DNA of 64,000 nt. Origin: Adhaeribacter swui. GTDB lineage: Bacteria > Bacteroidota > Bacteroidia > Cytophagales > Hymenobacteraceae. A program made the position numbers and the translations under genes. Positions 44,296 through 53,303 of this stretch are shown one piece after another (the first letter of the stretch is position 1; every line of letters starts with the position of its first letter). The stretch lies in contig NZ_CP055156.1 of assembly GCF_014217805.1 (NCBI RefSeq), positions 3,168,585-3,232,584 of the forward strand. The letters are read 5' to 3'. Under the pieces are notes generated by a model. That model was not told the origin of the DNA and ran no database searches. It saw only the letters and a list, made by a program, of their open reading frames with translations.

Positions 44296-45330
44296 TTAAG
44301 AAGCTTCCGGCAAGTGGTCCAGACTCAGCAGAAAAGCCAAGGTATCTACGTTATCGGCGTACTGATTTACCGTAGGGCATTGCGCCTCGCCAAAAGGTAC
44401 GCTGTTTTCGTACCAGCCCAAAGCCGAAACTACGCATTGAATTTTATCGCCCTGAGCCGCCAGCTTTTGTTTTAAATCTTTCTGGTCTTGGTAATACTCC
44501 AGGTGCACCACCGAAATCGGCGAAACCAGTTGCTTGTTTTCGGTGAGTAATAAAAAGCCGTTATCAAAGTGTGGCGTTTGGTTTACGAGCAAAATAGAGC
44601 GGTTATAATCGTAATTGTTGGCGTATTTGTGGTGGTGCATCACCCATTTAAATGGCTCCAGCGATTTTAATAAAGTATCTACGGTAAAACCTTCCGGTAC
44701 CAGCATTTTAGATACGTTGCGGCAACCCAAGCCATAATACTGAAAAATATCATTGCCCAGCTTGGCTAATTCTTCGGGGCTCTCAAAACCGGTTAAAACT
44801 GCCACGCTGCTGCGATTCCGGCGAATAATGTGCGGTTTTTTAGCAAAATAATATTCAAAATACCGGGCGGTATTATCGCTGCCTGTGGCAATTACGGCAT
44901 CTACGTCTTTTAAAAGATCTACAAACAAAACAAAATCTTTAAAATCGGGTTCTATGCTTATTAATTGTTGCACGAGCCATTTTGGTAAAAAAGTATCTTC
45001 GGAGCTGAGTTTCGCGTAGAGGTAATTACCGCTTAAAAGTACGGTGAGCAAATCGTGGAAACCCACTAACGGAATATTGCCGGCCATAACCACGCCAACT
45101 TTGCGGGGTTGTACCGTAGTAGTTACCGGATAGTTGGCTAACCAGGCGCGTAGCTGCGCCTCGTTTAACTGCGACGCAATACTTGTAAGCGCTTGTTGCA
45201 CATTGGGTTCATCGAACCAGGCATTGTACCGGCGGGCTTGTTGGGCCAGCTCTTGTACCTGGTCTGGCGAAAGGGATTGCAGTTGCTGGCCTAATTTAAT
45301 AAAAGCCTGCAAACGATTTTCTAAAGTCAT
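44296..45330 (-). CDS. LuxC-family acyl-CoA reductase
   Basis: This 344-residue protein belongs to the LuxC acyl-CoA reductase family, related to aldehyde dehydrogenases; it would reduce an acyl-CoA or acyl group to the aldehyde with NADPH. VGVVMAGNIPLVGFHDLL (about residues 78-95) and the likely active Cys in YYGLGCRNVSK (about residue 203) are the main landmarks. A single copy next to a divergent 2[4Fe-4S] ferredoxin gene is a recurrent Bacteroidota arrangement. There is no light-producing luxAB set. Its natural substrate is unknown. Confidence 0.88.
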   Translation of the reverse strand: MTLENRLQAFIKLGQQLQSLSPDQVQELAQQARRYNAWFDEPNVQQALTSIASQLNEAQLRAWLANYPVTTTVQPRKVGVVMAGNIPLVGFHDLLTVLLSGNYLYAKLSSEDTFLPKWLVQQLISIEPDFKDFVLFVDLLKDVDAVIATGSDNTARYFEYYFAKKPHIIRRNRSSVAVLTGFESPEELAKLGNDIFQYYGLGCRNVSKMLVPEGFTVDTLLKSLEPFKWVMHHHKYANNYDYNRSILLVNQTPHFDNGFLLLTENKQLVSPISVVHLEYYQDQKDLKQKLAAQGDKIQCVVSALGWYENSVPFGEAQCPTVNQYADNVDTLAFLLSLDHLPEAS

Positions 45331-45454
45331 TATTATTTATTATTGACGAATTTCGAATTAAACCGGAAAAGTATTGAATGATATTACGGATTGTTCTAAT
45401 TTTACCGGCGTTTAGATTTACAAAATTATATAAAAATTAACAGAAGACACGATT

Positions 45455-45805
45455 ATGGCTATAATGATCACCGACGAATGTATTAATTGTGGTGCGTGCG
45501 AGCCAGAATGCCCCAACACCGCTATTTACGAAGGCGGTGTGCAATGGACCTGGGGAGGCGGTACTTCTTTAACCGAAGTCGAAATTGACGGCGGCGAAGT
45601 AGTGGCCGGCAATGCACCACAACCTGCTATTTCTGACGAATATTACTACATAGTTTCCGATAAATGTACCGAGTGTATGGGCTTTCACGAAGAACCGCAG
45701 TGTGCGGCCGTTTGCCCCGTAGATTGCTGCGTTGATGACCCGGACTACCGGGAAAGCGAGGAAGACTTGTTAGCGAAAAAAGACTGGCTGCACGCTGCCG
45801 GTTAA
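45455..45805 (+). CDS. 2[4Fe-4S] ferredoxin
   Basis: This 116-residue electron carrier has two iron-sulfur motifs: [12 protein letters not shown] (CX2CX2CX3CP) near residues 9-20, and [18 protein letters not shown] (CX2CX8CX3CP) near residues 67-84, whose enlarged second loop and C-terminal helical extension mark the Allochromatium vinosum-type ferredoxin. A 30-residue beta insertion ([14 protein letters not shown]) between the motifs is the usual Bacteroidota form. The gene is divergent from the acyl-CoA reductase gene with 124 bp between starts. Confidence 0.94.
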   Translation: MAIMITDECINCGACEPECPNTAIYEGGVQWTWGGGTSLTEVEIDGGEVVAGNAPQPAISDEYYYIVSDKCTECMGFHEEPQCAAVCPVDCCVDDPDYRESEEDLLAKKDWLHAAG

Positions 45806-45820
45806 TAAAAATATTTATTT

Positions 45821-45861
45821 AAAACAGAAAAGCCCGTTTATTAAGCGGGCTTTTCTGTTTT
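45821..45861 (+). terminator. Rho-independent terminator of ferredoxin gene
   Basis: The long inverted repeat AAAACAGAAAAGCCCG and its complement, with a TTTTCTGTTTT tail, lies 15 bp after the ferredoxin stop codon. Confidence 0.88.
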
Positions 45862-45974
45862 ATAACTTTTAGGTTTATTCTGCATTTAAGCGAGGCAATC
45901 TGGTAAATGGCTTAAACTTTTTACCCGGAAAACGAGTAAAATTTAAAAAATACAAAATTTTAAACGCGAATACC

Positions 45975-46157
45975 ATGGCAGAAGAAAATAAAAAAGGCAA
46001 AACAATAACCGACGATCAAGGCGATGAATTTACCTTTGACCAAACCGCCGAATCGACGGAAGATGATTTGGAAGTACTGGATGTAACCAACGAAGAAGAG
46101 AAAAAATCAGGCACCGTTACCGACCAGGAACGGCAAGCTTCCTTCGAAATGGATTAA
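45975..46157 (+). CDS. Small acidic protein
   Basis: A 60-residue, strongly acidic, probably disordered protein (MAEENKKGKTITDDQGDEFTF) with repeated TxxD/E patterns. It is not a recognised family. It has an A/T-rich leader typical of genes in this window and a clean ATG. It resembles in composition, but not clearly in sequence, the small acidic protein at 32137-32379. Confidence 0.55.
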   Translation: MAEENKKGKTITDDQGDEFTFDQTAESTEDDLEVLDVTNEEEKKSGTVTDQERQASFEMD

Positions 46158-46249
46158 CTATTGTATTTTAAGTTTAAGGTAGTTATAGCTGCTTAGAAAG
46201 AATAAATTTTAAAAATTTTTAAACTGGTTTAATAATCACCGGTTAATAT

Positions 46250-46771
46250 TTATTTTCTGGTGATTTTAAACCAATAATGCGGTGTCCCTTCGTAAATAAA
46301 AGTCTCGGAACATGTAAAACCTACTTTTTCTAAAATGTTCTTGGAGGCCAGGTTCCGGGTATCGGCCATGGCGTATATTTTGGTTAGTTGCAGGGTAGTA
46401 AACCCGTAATGCAAGCTGGCGCGGGCTGCTTCGGTGGCAAAACCTTGGTGCCAGTATGCTGGCAGCAGCCGGTAACCTAAGTCATAATAATTCACGTGCT
46501 GGTTAATGGGCGTAGTAATCAGCTTTAAGCCCGCCCAACCCATAAAATTTCCGGTAGCTTTTTCGAGCATGGCCCAGCGGCCAATTCCATTATCCTGGTA
46601 TTGCTGCCGGATTAGTGCAATAGTTTGTTGGGCCTCCGCCCAACTTGTAATAGGTTTATTGCCTAAATAAGTTTGTACTTCCGGGTCGGCATCTAAAGCA
46701 AACATTCCAGCTTCATCGGTGGGTAAAAGTTCCCTCAAAACTAACCTTTCAGTTTCTATAAAAAATGGCAT
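46250..46771 (-). CDS. GNAT-family N-acetyltransferase (RimJ/RimL-like)
   Basis: This 173-residue enzyme would transfer an acetyl group from acetyl-CoA to an amine or protein N-terminus. The N-terminal FFIETERLVLRELLPTDEAGMFAL and the acetyl-CoA loop YRLLPAYWHQGFATEAARASLHYGF (about residues 110-135), then AMADTRNLASKNILEKVGF, are typical of the RimJ/RimL branch. The substrate is unknown. It is monocistronic. Confidence 0.9.
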   Translation of the reverse strand: MPFFIETERLVLRELLPTDEAGMFALDADPEVQTYLGNKPITSWAEAQQTIALIRQQYQDNGIGRWAMLEKATGNFMGWAGLKLITTPINQHVNYYDLGYRLLPAYWHQGFATEAARASLHYGFTTLQLTKIYAMADTRNLASKNILEKVGFTCSETFIYEGTPHYWFKITRK

Positions 46772-47295
46772 GTACGTAAATAAAGTATTTTTTAAATTTT
46801 AATTATTTCTTCAATCCAGAGTCAGAATTTAAAACTATACAAACTGATAAAAACTTCACAAACACAACAAGCCGTTCCGGTTTTAACCAGTGGGTGGTTC
46901 CAGGAATTTCTAAAACTGCCTTGATGCGTTAATATCCATTAATATAGCCAGACTTGAGCCTGTTAAACTTCCATCAGGCGAAAAAAATAACCAGAAAGTT
47001 TACCGATTTTTTCCTGCTTTTTACCGGTAATTCCGGCAATGTCGTCTGCTTGCTACTTGTGCCCGGTTTTTCGAACTTATATATTCGGAACAAATACGCG
47101 AAACGTTGGTTAAAAATGTATCTATTAGCTTTTTAGCAGTTTAAAATTAAGTTGGTTTAAGCATGATTAAATTGAAATAATTTAAAAAAATAACCCGCGG
47201 ATAGTTATTCTGAAGTTTAAAACAATGCTCGTCCGGGTAACAGCGTTCCCCGTATAGAGAATGTTTAGTGTATCACATTAAAGGGAAATTTATAT
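46772..47295. other. Divergent intergenic region before TelA operon
   Basis: A 524-bp region without a credible gene; a 60-codon open frame at 46954-47136 starts with TTG and lacks any familiar feature. It separates the minus-strand acetyltransferase gene from the plus-strand TelA operon. I found no clear TAnnTTTG box close to the operon start, so its promoter may be of another type. Confidence 0.45.
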
Positions 47296-47739
47296 ATGGG
47301 ATTTGGTATGTTTTGGTTATTTATTTTAGGAGCTTTATTGGGTTATATTTATGGATATCACATCCGTCCGAAGAAACGCTTGCGGCAAGCCGTGCGCGAA
47401 GTACGCGAAAGATGCGTCGCGGCTTTAGAAGAAGGCAACCGGGGAGTTTACAAAACTGTGGTTTCGGACAATAATCAAAAATCGTCGGAGCTGGTAGTAG
47501 AAGTAAAAGAACTGGCAGTTACGCAGAGCGGCCAGGTAAAAGTGCAGTACTTAAGTGCCTACTACAAAAATCCGGAATTCCGGACCCGTAAAGGAGAAGC
47601 TTTATTGCGGGAAGTACAAGGTTTATTGGGTGATTACCTGCCTTTAAACGAAATTGAGTGGTATGAAACCAACGAAAGGCACGAAAACATAAAAAAATAC
47701 TTAAATTCCGTTACCTTAACACATTACAACCTACTTTGA
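47296..47739 (+). CDS. Membrane-anchored protein of unknown function, first gene of TelA operon
   Basis: A 147-residue protein with one N-terminal membrane helix (FGMFWLFILGALLGYIYGYHI, residues 3-23), then a basic segment (RPKKRLRQAVREVRERC) and a soluble alpha/beta domain (KVQYLSAYYKNPEFRTRKGEALLREVQGLLGDYLP). The family is not recognised. The basic residues after the helix predict that the soluble domain faces the cytoplasm. It is followed by the telA-like gene after 10 bp, and the four genes to 49832 form one operon. Confidence 0.75.
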   Translation: MGFGMFWLFILGALLGYIYGYHIRPKKRLRQAVREVRERCVAALEEGNRGVYKTVVSDNNQKSSELVVEVKELAVTQSGQVKVQYLSAYYKNPEFRTRKGEALLREVQGLLGDYLPLNEIEWYETNERHENIKKYLNSVTLTHYNLL

Positions 47740-47749
47740 CCTTAAACCT

Positions 47750-48835
47750 ATGGAAGAAAACAATATATCAATCGCCGATAACAAGGAATTAGTCCAGCAA
47801 AAAGCCTTAGCGCTTTCGCAAACCATTGATCCTACTAAACCCGAAAGCCTGAGTAACTTTGGGGTAGAAACCCAACGCAAACTGGGTAATTACTCCAACG
47901 AGCTGCTTACCAAGGTAAAAGCCAAAGATTCCGGCGACGTAGGCGAAGCTATCAACGAGTTGTTGGGTCAAATTAACATGATTAAGGTAGACGAAACCGA
48001 GAAACCCGGTTTTTTCTCGCGTTTACCTTTTGTGAATAAAATTGCCGATAAAACCAAGAAAATAGCCAGCCAGTACAACTCCATCTCCGAAAACGTAGAC
48101 GATGTAGTAGTAAAGCTGGAAAAAACCCGGCAGAGCGTACTCAAAGATTCTACCAGCCTGGAAGTAATGTTTAAGCAGGCCGTAGATTATATTTATGAAG
48201 TGCGGGCAGTGATTGCGGCTGGCCTCATGAAAATTGAAGAAATTGAAACCGAGCTGATCCCGAAGCTGCAAGCCGAGGTAGAAAACAGCAACCAGGACGA
48301 AATTGCCGTGCAGCGCCTCAGCGACATGATCGGGTTTAAAGAACGCCTGGAGAAGAAGGTACACGATTTCCGGTTATCACACACTATTGCCACGCAATCT
48401 ATGCCGCAAATCCGGATGATTCAGACCACCAACGATGTGCTGGCGCAGAAAATCCAGAACTCGATTGTAACGGTTATACCGGTTTGGCGGCAGCAGGTAG
48501 CCATTGCGCTGGGCCTGGAAAAACAACGTAAAGCCCTGGAAATTCAGAAAAAAGTAACCGATACCACCAACGAAATGCTGTTGAAAAACGCGCAGCTTTT
48601 AAAAACCAACGTGGTAACGGCCGCCCAGGAAAATGAACGAGGCATTGTGGACGTAGAAACCCTGAAAAAAGTAAACCGCGACATGGTAGAAACATTGGAT
48701 GCGGTTATTAAAATTTCGGAAGAAGGCAGCCGCAAAAGAACCGAAGCCGTGAAAGAATTAGCTGCCGTGCAGGAAGAACTAAACCGCAAAGTGATTGGCA
48801 GTTTCGGTAAATCGAAACAAATTGAAATAGAATAA
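47750..48835 (+). CDS. TelA-family toxic anion resistance protein
   Basis: A 361-residue, all-helical, cytoplasmic protein of the TelA/YceH family, which was named for tellurite resistance but whose biochemical role is unclear. Landmarks are PGFFSRLPFVNKIADKTKKIASQYNS-like segment at about residues 84-110, KAVDYIYEVRAVIAAGLMKIEEIETELIPKL-like helix near 143-171, and VIPVWRQQVAIALGLEKQRKALEIQKKV near 244-271. In other bacteria it stands with TerD/TerC or XpaC genes; here none of these is present. Its partners are three unassigned small proteins. Confidence 0.9.
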   Translation: MEENNISIADNKELVQQKALALSQTIDPTKPESLSNFGVETQRKLGNYSNELLTKVKAKDSGDVGEAINELLGQINMIKVDETEKPGFFSRLPFVNKIADKTKKIASQYNSISENVDDVVVKLEKTRQSVLKDSTSLEVMFKQAVDYIYEVRAVIAAGLMKIEEIETELIPKLQAEVENSNQDEIAVQRLSDMIGFKERLEKKVHDFRLSHTIATQSMPQIRMIQTTNDVLAQKIQNSIVTVIPVWRQQVAIALGLEKQRKALEIQKKVTDTTNEMLLKNAQLLKTNVVTAAQENERGIVDVETLKKVNRDMVETLDAVIKISEEGSRKRTEAVKELAAVQEELNRKVIGSFGKSKQIEIE

Positions 48836-49017
48836 TGGCAACGGCACCCAAATACCGTGCTGAGGAAAAAGAGAATAGCGTCCTGACGGAAGAGCAGGAC
48901 CTTATTCTGGATATGTACATTCAAAAATTAGATGCATATTTCGAAAGTTTAAAAGAATCGGAAAAAATACAGGTAGAAATCGAAACGCTGCATCTGAAAA
49001 GAATACTTACTAAATGA
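48835..49017 (+). CDS. Small helical protein, third gene of TelA operon
   Basis: This 60-residue protein is charged and helical (LTEEQDLILDMYIQKLDAYFESL), probably a coiled-coil adaptor. Its ATG overlaps the telA stop codon (TAATG) and its own TGA overlaps the next ATG (ATGA), so it is translated in step with both neighbours. That tight coupling is the main evidence that it is real. No known family is seen. Confidence 0.72.
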   Translation: MATAPKYRAEEKENSVLTEEQDLILDMYIQKLDAYFESLKESEKIQVEIETLHLKRILTK

Positions 49018-49832
49018 TACAATTTATGCGGTCTCTTTTTAGCTGGGGAGATGCAACGGATAACCGGACCGTGGTGGGAGCACCAGTGGACGTAGATTTA
49101 AAAGCCGTAGCCCTAATTAAAAACTCCAACGACCGCTTAACCGAATTAAGCCAGTTAGTAAACCGCTATACCGGCACGCCGCACGAAGCTAAGCTGAAAG
49201 CCGTTCACGAAAAAACGAAAAAAATCCACGCGTACCTGGTAGAAAAGAAAAGGGTACATGAACTGGAAATTTTTCACCTGCAAAATACCGAGCATTTTAT
49301 TAATACGTTCCGCATTATCCTGGAGGCTTACCAAAAGGAGCAGGAAGAAAGTAATAGCAGAGCCAACCGGTCTGCTAAACCGGGAGGCTTGCCCGAAAAA
49401 TCAAAATTTATTAAAAACAAGCAAAACCAGGAAACTTACCGTAGTCTGGAATTGGTGAAACCGGTAGCCATGCCGGAATCTTTGTTTCAAAGCAACCGGT
49501 TGGCGCCGGTGCCGCAGTTAAACGTACCCAGTATTTCTATCAATACCTTTGCCACTATTACCTATTACAAAGAAGACGCCGACGAAAACCTGATTGCCCG
49601 CGAAATTGGCTTTACCTCCACCGACTTAGAAAAGGCCGCTTTTTTGCAGCACGTTACGGCTTGTTTGGGTATCCGGGGTATTGCGTACATGGGCAATGCT
49701 TTGGTTTCTATTGCAAATAACAATGGCTCGCAGCCTACCGGTTTAGTGCCTATCATTCATTGGGAAGGATTTTTGTACGCCCTTAACTTAAACGATTACC
49801 GCCTGTTCCCGGTCCAGATTAACCGGCGATAA
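49014..49832 (+). CDS. Protein of unknown function, last gene of TelA operon
   Basis: A 272-residue cytoplasmic protein I cannot assign. Residues 28-120 are helical and charged (LKAVALIKNSNDRLTELSQL, KIHAYLVEKKRVHELEIFHL), residues 120-160 form a basic, Pro/Asn-rich linker, and the last 100 residues make an alpha/beta domain (SINTFATITYYKEDADENL, EIGFTSTDLEKAAFLQHV, VPIIHWEGFLYALNL). The ATG overlaps the previous stop by four bases. With its neighbours it forms a candidate TelA-centred complex. Confidence 0.75.
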   Translation: MIQFMRSLFSWGDATDNRTVVGAPVDVDLKAVALIKNSNDRLTELSQLVNRYTGTPHEAKLKAVHEKTKKIHAYLVEKKRVHELEIFHLQNTEHFINTFRIILEAYQKEQEESNSRANRSAKPGGLPEKSKFIKNKQNQETYRSLELVKPVAMPESLFQSNRLAPVPQLNVPSISINTFATITYYKEDADENLIAREIGFTSTDLEKAAFLQHVTACLGIRGIAYMGNALVSIANNNGSQPTGLVPIIHWEGFLYALNLNDYRLFPVQINRR

Positions 49833-50071
49833 TGTCTGAATTTTAAAAATTTAAGCCGTTTTAACGCTTGTTTTAACATGCTCCTTCGGCTTTTCTTCTG
49901 GAAAGAATACGTAAAACGCAAATTTATAAATTCGGCTACCTGGCGGTGATTCAGTAAGTTATAGCTATCTTTAAACCAAATATAATGTTAAGAAAGTAGC
50001 ATTTTAAAGCCCATTTACGTAAATTTAAACGAATATACCCACAGGGTTATCGCTTATTTAGGATCAACGCA

Positions 50072-50707
50072 ATGAAACATACTTTTTTATTACTTTGCTT
50101 TTTAAGTTGGAGTTGGGCTGGTTTGGCTCAAACAACTAATGCGCAGCCCACCGAACTAAACAGTGCGCCTCCGGCAATAGAAACTCCGGTTATAACGCCG
50201 CCTGTTGTTACCAATGCTACTAAAGATTTATCCGTAAAGCCGGCCCGCAAAGTTTCTTATGGTTTATCTATGGGTACGCAGTATAGCCCACTGCTCGGCA
50301 CCGCTACTTACCTGGAGCCCAGCGTGCTGGTACCCATTACCAAGCGGTTTAGCGGCTTTGCTTCCGTGAGTATGATTTCGGCTTTTAATACGTACCCCAA
50401 CCGGTTCGGGCAAGATAATGCTGCTGCCCTGAATAATCGCTGGAGCCAGCATTACATCGTGCACGCTGGGGGCAATTACCTGGTAAACGACCGTTTAAAT
50501 TTAACCGGTAGCGTTTGGCGCGATTTATCTAAAAACCCTGGCTTAAGACCGGTTAATTTGTTAATGCCCGGCGGCAGCAACGGCATGTCTATCCGGGCGA
50601 GCTACAAAGTAACCGATAACTTTTCGGTTTCGGGTGGTTTGCGTTACTCTAACGGCAATGCCTACCAAAACAGTTGGTATAATCCGGCTTCCTCGTTTGG
50701 TTATTAA
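50072..50707 (+). CDS. Predicted outer-membrane beta-barrel protein
   Basis: A 211-residue exported protein: the signal peptide ends near AGLAQ (residue 20), a Pro/Thr-rich linker covers residues 21-55, and the rest shows amphipathic beta strands with turns (VSYGLSMGTQYSPLLGTATYLEPSVLVPITKRFSGFASVSMI), as in small eight-stranded barrels. The end SASFGY-like sequence terminates in an aromatic residue. No family name can be given. A very strong terminator follows at 50727-50766. Confidence 0.75.
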   Translation: MKHTFLLLCFLSWSWAGLAQTTNAQPTELNSAPPAIETPVITPPVVTNATKDLSVKPARKVSYGLSMGTQYSPLLGTATYLEPSVLVPITKRFSGFASVSMISAFNTYPNRFGQDNAAALNNRWSQHYIVHAGGNYLVNDRLNLTGSVWRDLSKNPGLRPVNLLMPGGSNGMSIRASYKVTDNFSVSGGLRYSNGNAYQNSWYNPASSFGY

Positions 50708-50726
50708 TAGTTTAGGTTAAGTCGCA

Positions 50727-50766
50727 ACAAAAAGCCCGGTATTTTAAAATACCGGGCTTTTTGTTG
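50727..50766. terminator. Bidirectional rho-independent terminator
   Basis: Arms AACAAAAAGCCCGGTATTTT and complement form an almost perfect palindrome between the convergent outer-membrane protein gene (plus) and cupin gene (minus). Confidence 0.88.
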
Positions 50767-50804
50767 TTAAAAAAAACATAGTAGCAGTTGTTTATGTATG
50801 GTTT

Positions 50805-51272
50805 CTATTCAAACGAATAGTCAGGTGGATACGTGTCGTACTTAAGTTGAATTTCCCGGAACGTATTCGGATCGAGCGGTTTTCCATCTGTAAAAGCCGT
50901 TTCCAATTCGTCATAGTAATTTTCAAAACCTCCGGGAGTATCAATTGCCAGTAATCTTACTGCCGAGTCGCTTTTGTTGGAAAAGGCATGGACAACGTAT
51001 TTGGGAATAAAAATAAAGTCCCCTTTTACCAAAGTCATTTCTTTACCATTTACTTCAACGCTAAGTACTCCTTCCAAAACATACCAGGCATGTTCGTAAT
51101 TCCGGTGTTTATGCGACGGAGGCCCGGGAAAGTTGGGAGGTAAATCATATTCGGTTATTGAAAACTTGTTATTAGTTCTCTCACTAAACAATTTTAAAAA
51201 TAGCCTGGAGGTACCAACTTTTATTTCTCTACCCTCTCCGGAATTTAATATAAGTGCCTCGTTTATTTCCAT
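50805..51272 (-). CDS. Cupin-domain protein
   Basis: A 155-residue single-domain cupin with the metal motif PPSHKHRNYEHAWYVLEG (His and Glu ligands near residues 53-64) and the second motif FIFIPKYVVHAFSN. It resembles small quercetinase-like or redox-related cupins; the ligand is unknown. The minus-strand aldo/keto reductase and Crp/Fnr genes lie upstream but are separated by 181 bp that contain an 11-bp inverted repeat, so cotranscription is doubtful. Confidence 0.85.
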   Translation of the reverse strand: MEINEALILNSGEGREIKVGTSRLFLKLFSERTNNKFSITEYDLPPNFPGPPSHKHRNYEHAWYVLEGVLSVEVNGKEMTLVKGDFIFIPKYVVHAFSNKSDSAVRLLAIDTPGGFENYYDELETAFTDGKPLDPNTFREIQLKYDTYPPDYSFE

Positions 51273-51311
51273 CTTACTTTATTAATGCTTGAGCTTTAAA
51301 TAATTGCTAAC

Positions 51312-51408
51312 CGTTCGGGCGGGATTTTTTGCACTAAACTTGAAGTGAAGAACCAAAGCTTAAATATAGTAAAAAGCGTTAAACGAAGCACTTCGTACCG
51401 CCCGAACG
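51312..51408. repeat. 97-bp element with 11-bp inverted ends
   Basis: CGTTCGGGCGG (51312-51322) and CCGCCCGAACG (51398-51408) are perfect complements. A smaller inner hairpin CGAAG-CA-CTTCG lies at 51384-51395. The sequence outside the arms, GCTAAC on the left and TTGTTA on the right, gives an overall shape that recalls an integron attC site or a MITE-type intergenic repeat. It could also be only a long-looped terminator for the aldo/keto reductase gene. Confidence 0.5.
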
Positions 51409-51453
51409 CCAAGCCCTTGTTACCAGCCGTATTTCTGTTGGTTGTTCCCTTGT

Positions 51454-52434
<981 letters not shown>

Positions 52435-52483
52435 TCATTTTAAGTTTAACAGCGTAAAGGTTGTTCAATAAAAAATGAAGGCA

Positions 52484-52499
52484 TTTGCCATTTGGCAAA
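52484..52499 (-). promoter_or_regulatory. Candidate Crp/Fnr operator before aldo/keto reductase
   Basis: TTTGCCATTTGGCAAA is a perfect palindrome of seven-base arms with a TT centre. It lies 56 bp before the aldo/keto reductase start codon and recurs in nearly identical form upstream of the regulator gene at 53111-53126. The size and symmetry suit a dimeric Crp/Fnr-family protein. Confidence 0.6.
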
Positions 52500-52507
52500 A
52501 AGTGATT

Positions 52508-53077
52508 TCAGCGGATATTTTTTCTTATTCTGCTTAAAGAAGATTGGGTGATTCCCAAATAAGAAGCAATGTAGGACAAAGGTACCCGGTTTATTAATGT
52601 CGGAAATTTTTGAATAAAATCAAGATAGCGTTCCGTTCCGTCTTGCGAAATTAATTCGCTTCTACGGGTTATTTTTTCGCTGTGGTATTTCGCTACTATT
52701 TTTTGTAGAATAGTATCCCAACCAATAATGGTTTCGGAGATTTCTTTCCAGTCTTTTTTTGAAAAAACAACCAGTTTGCAATCCGTAATGGCTGACAGGT
52801 ATTCCGAAGGCGTATACAGTTCGTCGATCGTATTTCCCGATAAAATCAAATGGTTTTCGTCGATAAAGTAACGGGTAATTTCTTCGCCCTTGTTGTTATA
52901 ATAAGAAACACGAAGAACACCATCAGTAAGAAAGCCAATTTGTTTAACTGTTTTTCCTGCTTCCCAATAAAAGTCGTCTGTGTGCAGTTCTATTTCCGTC
53001 GCCTTGCTTTTAATAAGGTCAATTTGCTGTTTGTTTAAATTGCCAAACTGTAAAATGTATTCTATAAATTTCTCCAT
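52508..53077 (-). CDS. Crp/Fnr-family transcriptional regulator
   Basis: A 189-residue regulator with an N-terminal cyclic-nucleotide-binding-like beta barrel (FLTDGVLRVSYYNNKGEEIT, about residues 48-67) and a C-terminal winged helix with VPLSYIASYLGITQSSLSRIRKN (about 162-184) as recognition helix. There are no Cys clusters of the Fnr type and no obvious cAMP-binding Arg/Ser set, so the effector is unknown. It is small, as is common for Bacteroidota relatives. Two palindromic sites flank the gene, which suggests autoregulation and control of the downstream aldo/keto reductase. Confidence 0.9.
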   Translation of the reverse strand: MEKFIEYILQFGNLNKQQIDLIKSKATEIELHTDDFYWEAGKTVKQIGFLTDGVLRVSYYNNKGEEITRYFIDENHLILSGNTIDELYTPSEYLSAITDCKLVVFSKKDWKEISETIIGWDTILQKIVAKYHSEKITRRSELISQDGTERYLDFIQKFPTLINRVPLSYIASYLGITQSSLSRIRKNIR

Positions 53078-53110
53078 TTGGCAAAGTTAGAAATCGTGGT
53101 CTGTTTGAGA

Positions 53111-53126
53111 TTTGTCATTTGGCAAA
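53111..53126 (-). promoter_or_regulatory. Candidate Crp/Fnr operator before the regulator gene
   Basis: TTTGTCATTTGGCAAA differs from the site before the aldo/keto reductase at one base, and the AAAGG after it is close to the AAAGT there. It lies 34 bp before the regulator's ATG. A half-site, TTTGGCAAA, also spans the start codon region at 53077-53085. Confidence 0.6.
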
Positions 53127-53207
53127 AAGGGCCGGGCTTCTATGGTTTATCGGAAATGGCTGGAAACGTGTTCTGCTAGTATGAGCAACGCGTAGTCGAA
53201 GCATAAA

Positions 53208-53303
53208 CTAGGGACTGTGTTGTATTTTGTCTTTTTTTATTCTTAAACCTGTAAAGACCGAAATGATTAAAAGCAATACTAAAGTTAATGATATGCCGAG
53301 TAA
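53208..53303 (-). other. In-frame extension after TAG encoding a membrane helix
   Basis: Directly after the TAG at 53306-53304, the same frame stays open for 31 codons. It begins LLGISLTLVLLLIISVFTG, a clear transmembrane helix, then the basic tail LRIKKDKIQHSP and a stop. This suggests that the preceding coiled-coil gene once ended in, or under readthrough still makes, a C-terminal membrane anchor. No ATG precedes the helix in the extension. Confidence 0.55.

Noticed and set aside
44296-45805. LuxC-type gene and ferredoxin as part of a bioluminescence cluster
   Set aside because: There are no luxA/B/D/E genes, and this pair is widespread in non-luminous Bacteroidota.
46954-47136. A 60-codon open frame upstream of the TelA operon
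   Set aside because: It starts with TTG, has no leader like the other genes, and its composition is not protein-like.
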